Assembly (NCBI GenBank): GCA_023253295.1 | Contig: JALRGZ010000269.1 | Location: forward strand, 1 to 6,278 | Direction of reading: 5' to 3' | Length of the DNA stretch: 6,278 bases | From: Flavobacterium sp. | Lineage (GTDB): Bacteria; Bacteroidota; Bacteroidia; Flavobacteriales; Flavobacteriaceae | Shown: positions 5,662 to 6,278 of the stretch, one piece after another | Layout of the letters: every line of letters begins with the position of its first letter | Position numbering within the stretch: position 1 is the stretch's first letter | Position numbers and translations under genes: made by a program | Notes under the pieces: generated by a model | Databases searched by the model: none | Told to the model about the DNA's origin: nothing | What the model saw: only the letters and a program-made list of their open reading frames with translations

Positions 5662-6278
5662 ATCACAATTAATAATAACACAATAATAATTAATGCCGAA
5701 GTCAATATGATTACAAATAAGTTTTTATGGTATTGATTTTCTGTATTTAGTTTTTTAATAATTTTATGAAGTTTATTCATTTTATCATATAAAACATCTA
5801 ATGTTTTCCATTCTACAGAATTATATCTTATTTTCAAAACTTCACTATTAAAACCATAGTCTCTAGCCTTACCATATATCGCTTTTGCTTCATCATATTT
5901 TTTATCTAAATAGGCCAAATTCCCTAATTCAAATAATAAAACTCCAATGATTGGATCTTCATTTTTAATAAAAGTCACTCTTTCATTTAACTGATAATAA
6001 AGAGCTTTCATTAAAGATTCTCTTTGAGATTTGGTTAGATTACTTTTAGGAACATCATCTTTTCCAAAATTTGCATTTATTAAAAAATCGGCATTTATAT
6101 ACTTCGACCCTCCAATTTTTGCTTGTAATATTTTTGAATGAAGCCATTCAGAACCCTCATGCGATTTAGGATTTAATTGGATTGCTTTATTTATCCAAAA
6201 TAATGCTTTTTGATTATCACCCAAAAGTTCATAAATAGTCCCAACATTTGAAGCTGTAGAATATCTATTAGGTTTTAA
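5640..6278 (-). CDS. TPR protein with C-terminal membrane anchor, 5' end outside the window
   Basis: The frame is open from the right edge to a TAA at 5642-5640, showing the last 212 residues. An in-frame TTG at 6224 is not a credible start, because the TPR pattern continues upstream of it to the edge. One TPR unit covers about visible residues 5-38 (NVGTIYELLGDNQKALFWI, then AIQLNP) and another about 112-145 (LLFELGNLAYLDKKYDEA, then YGKARDYGF). A charged helical segment (about 160-183) precedes a strong membrane helix at about 187-206, and the protein ends in the basic tail WRLRRK. By the positive-inside rule the tail is cytoplasmic and the TPR part would be outside, provided a signal peptide exists in the missing N-terminus. 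TPRs imply protein-protein binding; the partner is unknown, though the downstream membrane-anchored gene on the same strand is an obvious candidate. The function is not recognised. Confidence 0.82.
   Translation of the reverse strand, partial: LKPNRYSTASNVGTIYELLGDNQKALFWINKAIQLNPKSHEGSEWLHSKILQAKIGGSKYINADFLINANFGKDDVPKSNLTKSQRESLMKALYYQLNERVTFIKNEDPIIGVLLFELGNLAYLDKKYDEAKAIYGKARDYGFNSEVLKIRYNSVEWKTLDVLYDKMNKLHKIIKKLNTENQYHKNLFVIILTSALIIIVLLLIVIWRLRRK

Noticed and set aside
5640..6224. TPR gene starting at the TTG at 6224
   Set aside because: The frame continues upstream to the window edge, and residues before this TTG (NVGTIYEL) form the first helix of a TPR, so the true start lies outside.

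Overview
The window reads as chromosomal DNA of a Bacteroidota bacterium, most likely a Flavobacterium-like member of the Flavobacteriaceae. The support is low G+C, A-rich leaders without clear Shine-Dalgarno sequences, repeated TAnnTTTG -7 promoter boxes, and typical family members: a lysine-type saccharopine dehydrogenase with the GLDPGIDHM motif, DUF423, ATP-type PEP carboxykinase and DUF4407. No RNA gene, IS element, CRISPR array or phage gene was seen.

Layout. (1) 1-1215, minus strand: saccharopine dehydrogenase-like protein whose 3' end lies off the left edge. (2) 1216-1507: a divergent intergenic region with a promoter at each end and, between them, a cluster of ATTAAG half-sites in both orientations. 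(3) 1508-1894, plus: a small DUF423/YgdD-type membrane protein. (4) 1976-3577, plus: complete pckA with its own -7 box and a strong intrinsic terminator. (5) 3742-4842, plus: DUF4407 protein with four membrane segments and a long charged coiled-coil region, closed by a hairpin that can also serve the convergent minus-strand genes. (6) 4932-6278, minus: a more AT-rich segment with two genes, a 5'-truncated TPR protein with a C-terminal membrane anchor and, downstream, a 196-residue membrane-anchored protein.

The left and centre are core metabolism: lysine/saccharopine conversion and gluconeogenesis from oxaloacetate. The right end is the accessory-looking part. The 196-residue protein has no obvious annotation, but its C-terminal half matches, in order, the consensus of the second half of the GT51 peptidoglycan glycosyltransferase domain, while the catalytic-glutamate and STITQQL motifs are absent. 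It looks like a catalytically dead or repurposed GT51 relative. No promoter or terminator was seen between it and the TPR gene, and predicted topology puts both proteins on the outer face of the cytoplasmic membrane. A two-gene envelope system is therefore possible, and this is the part of the window most worth following up.
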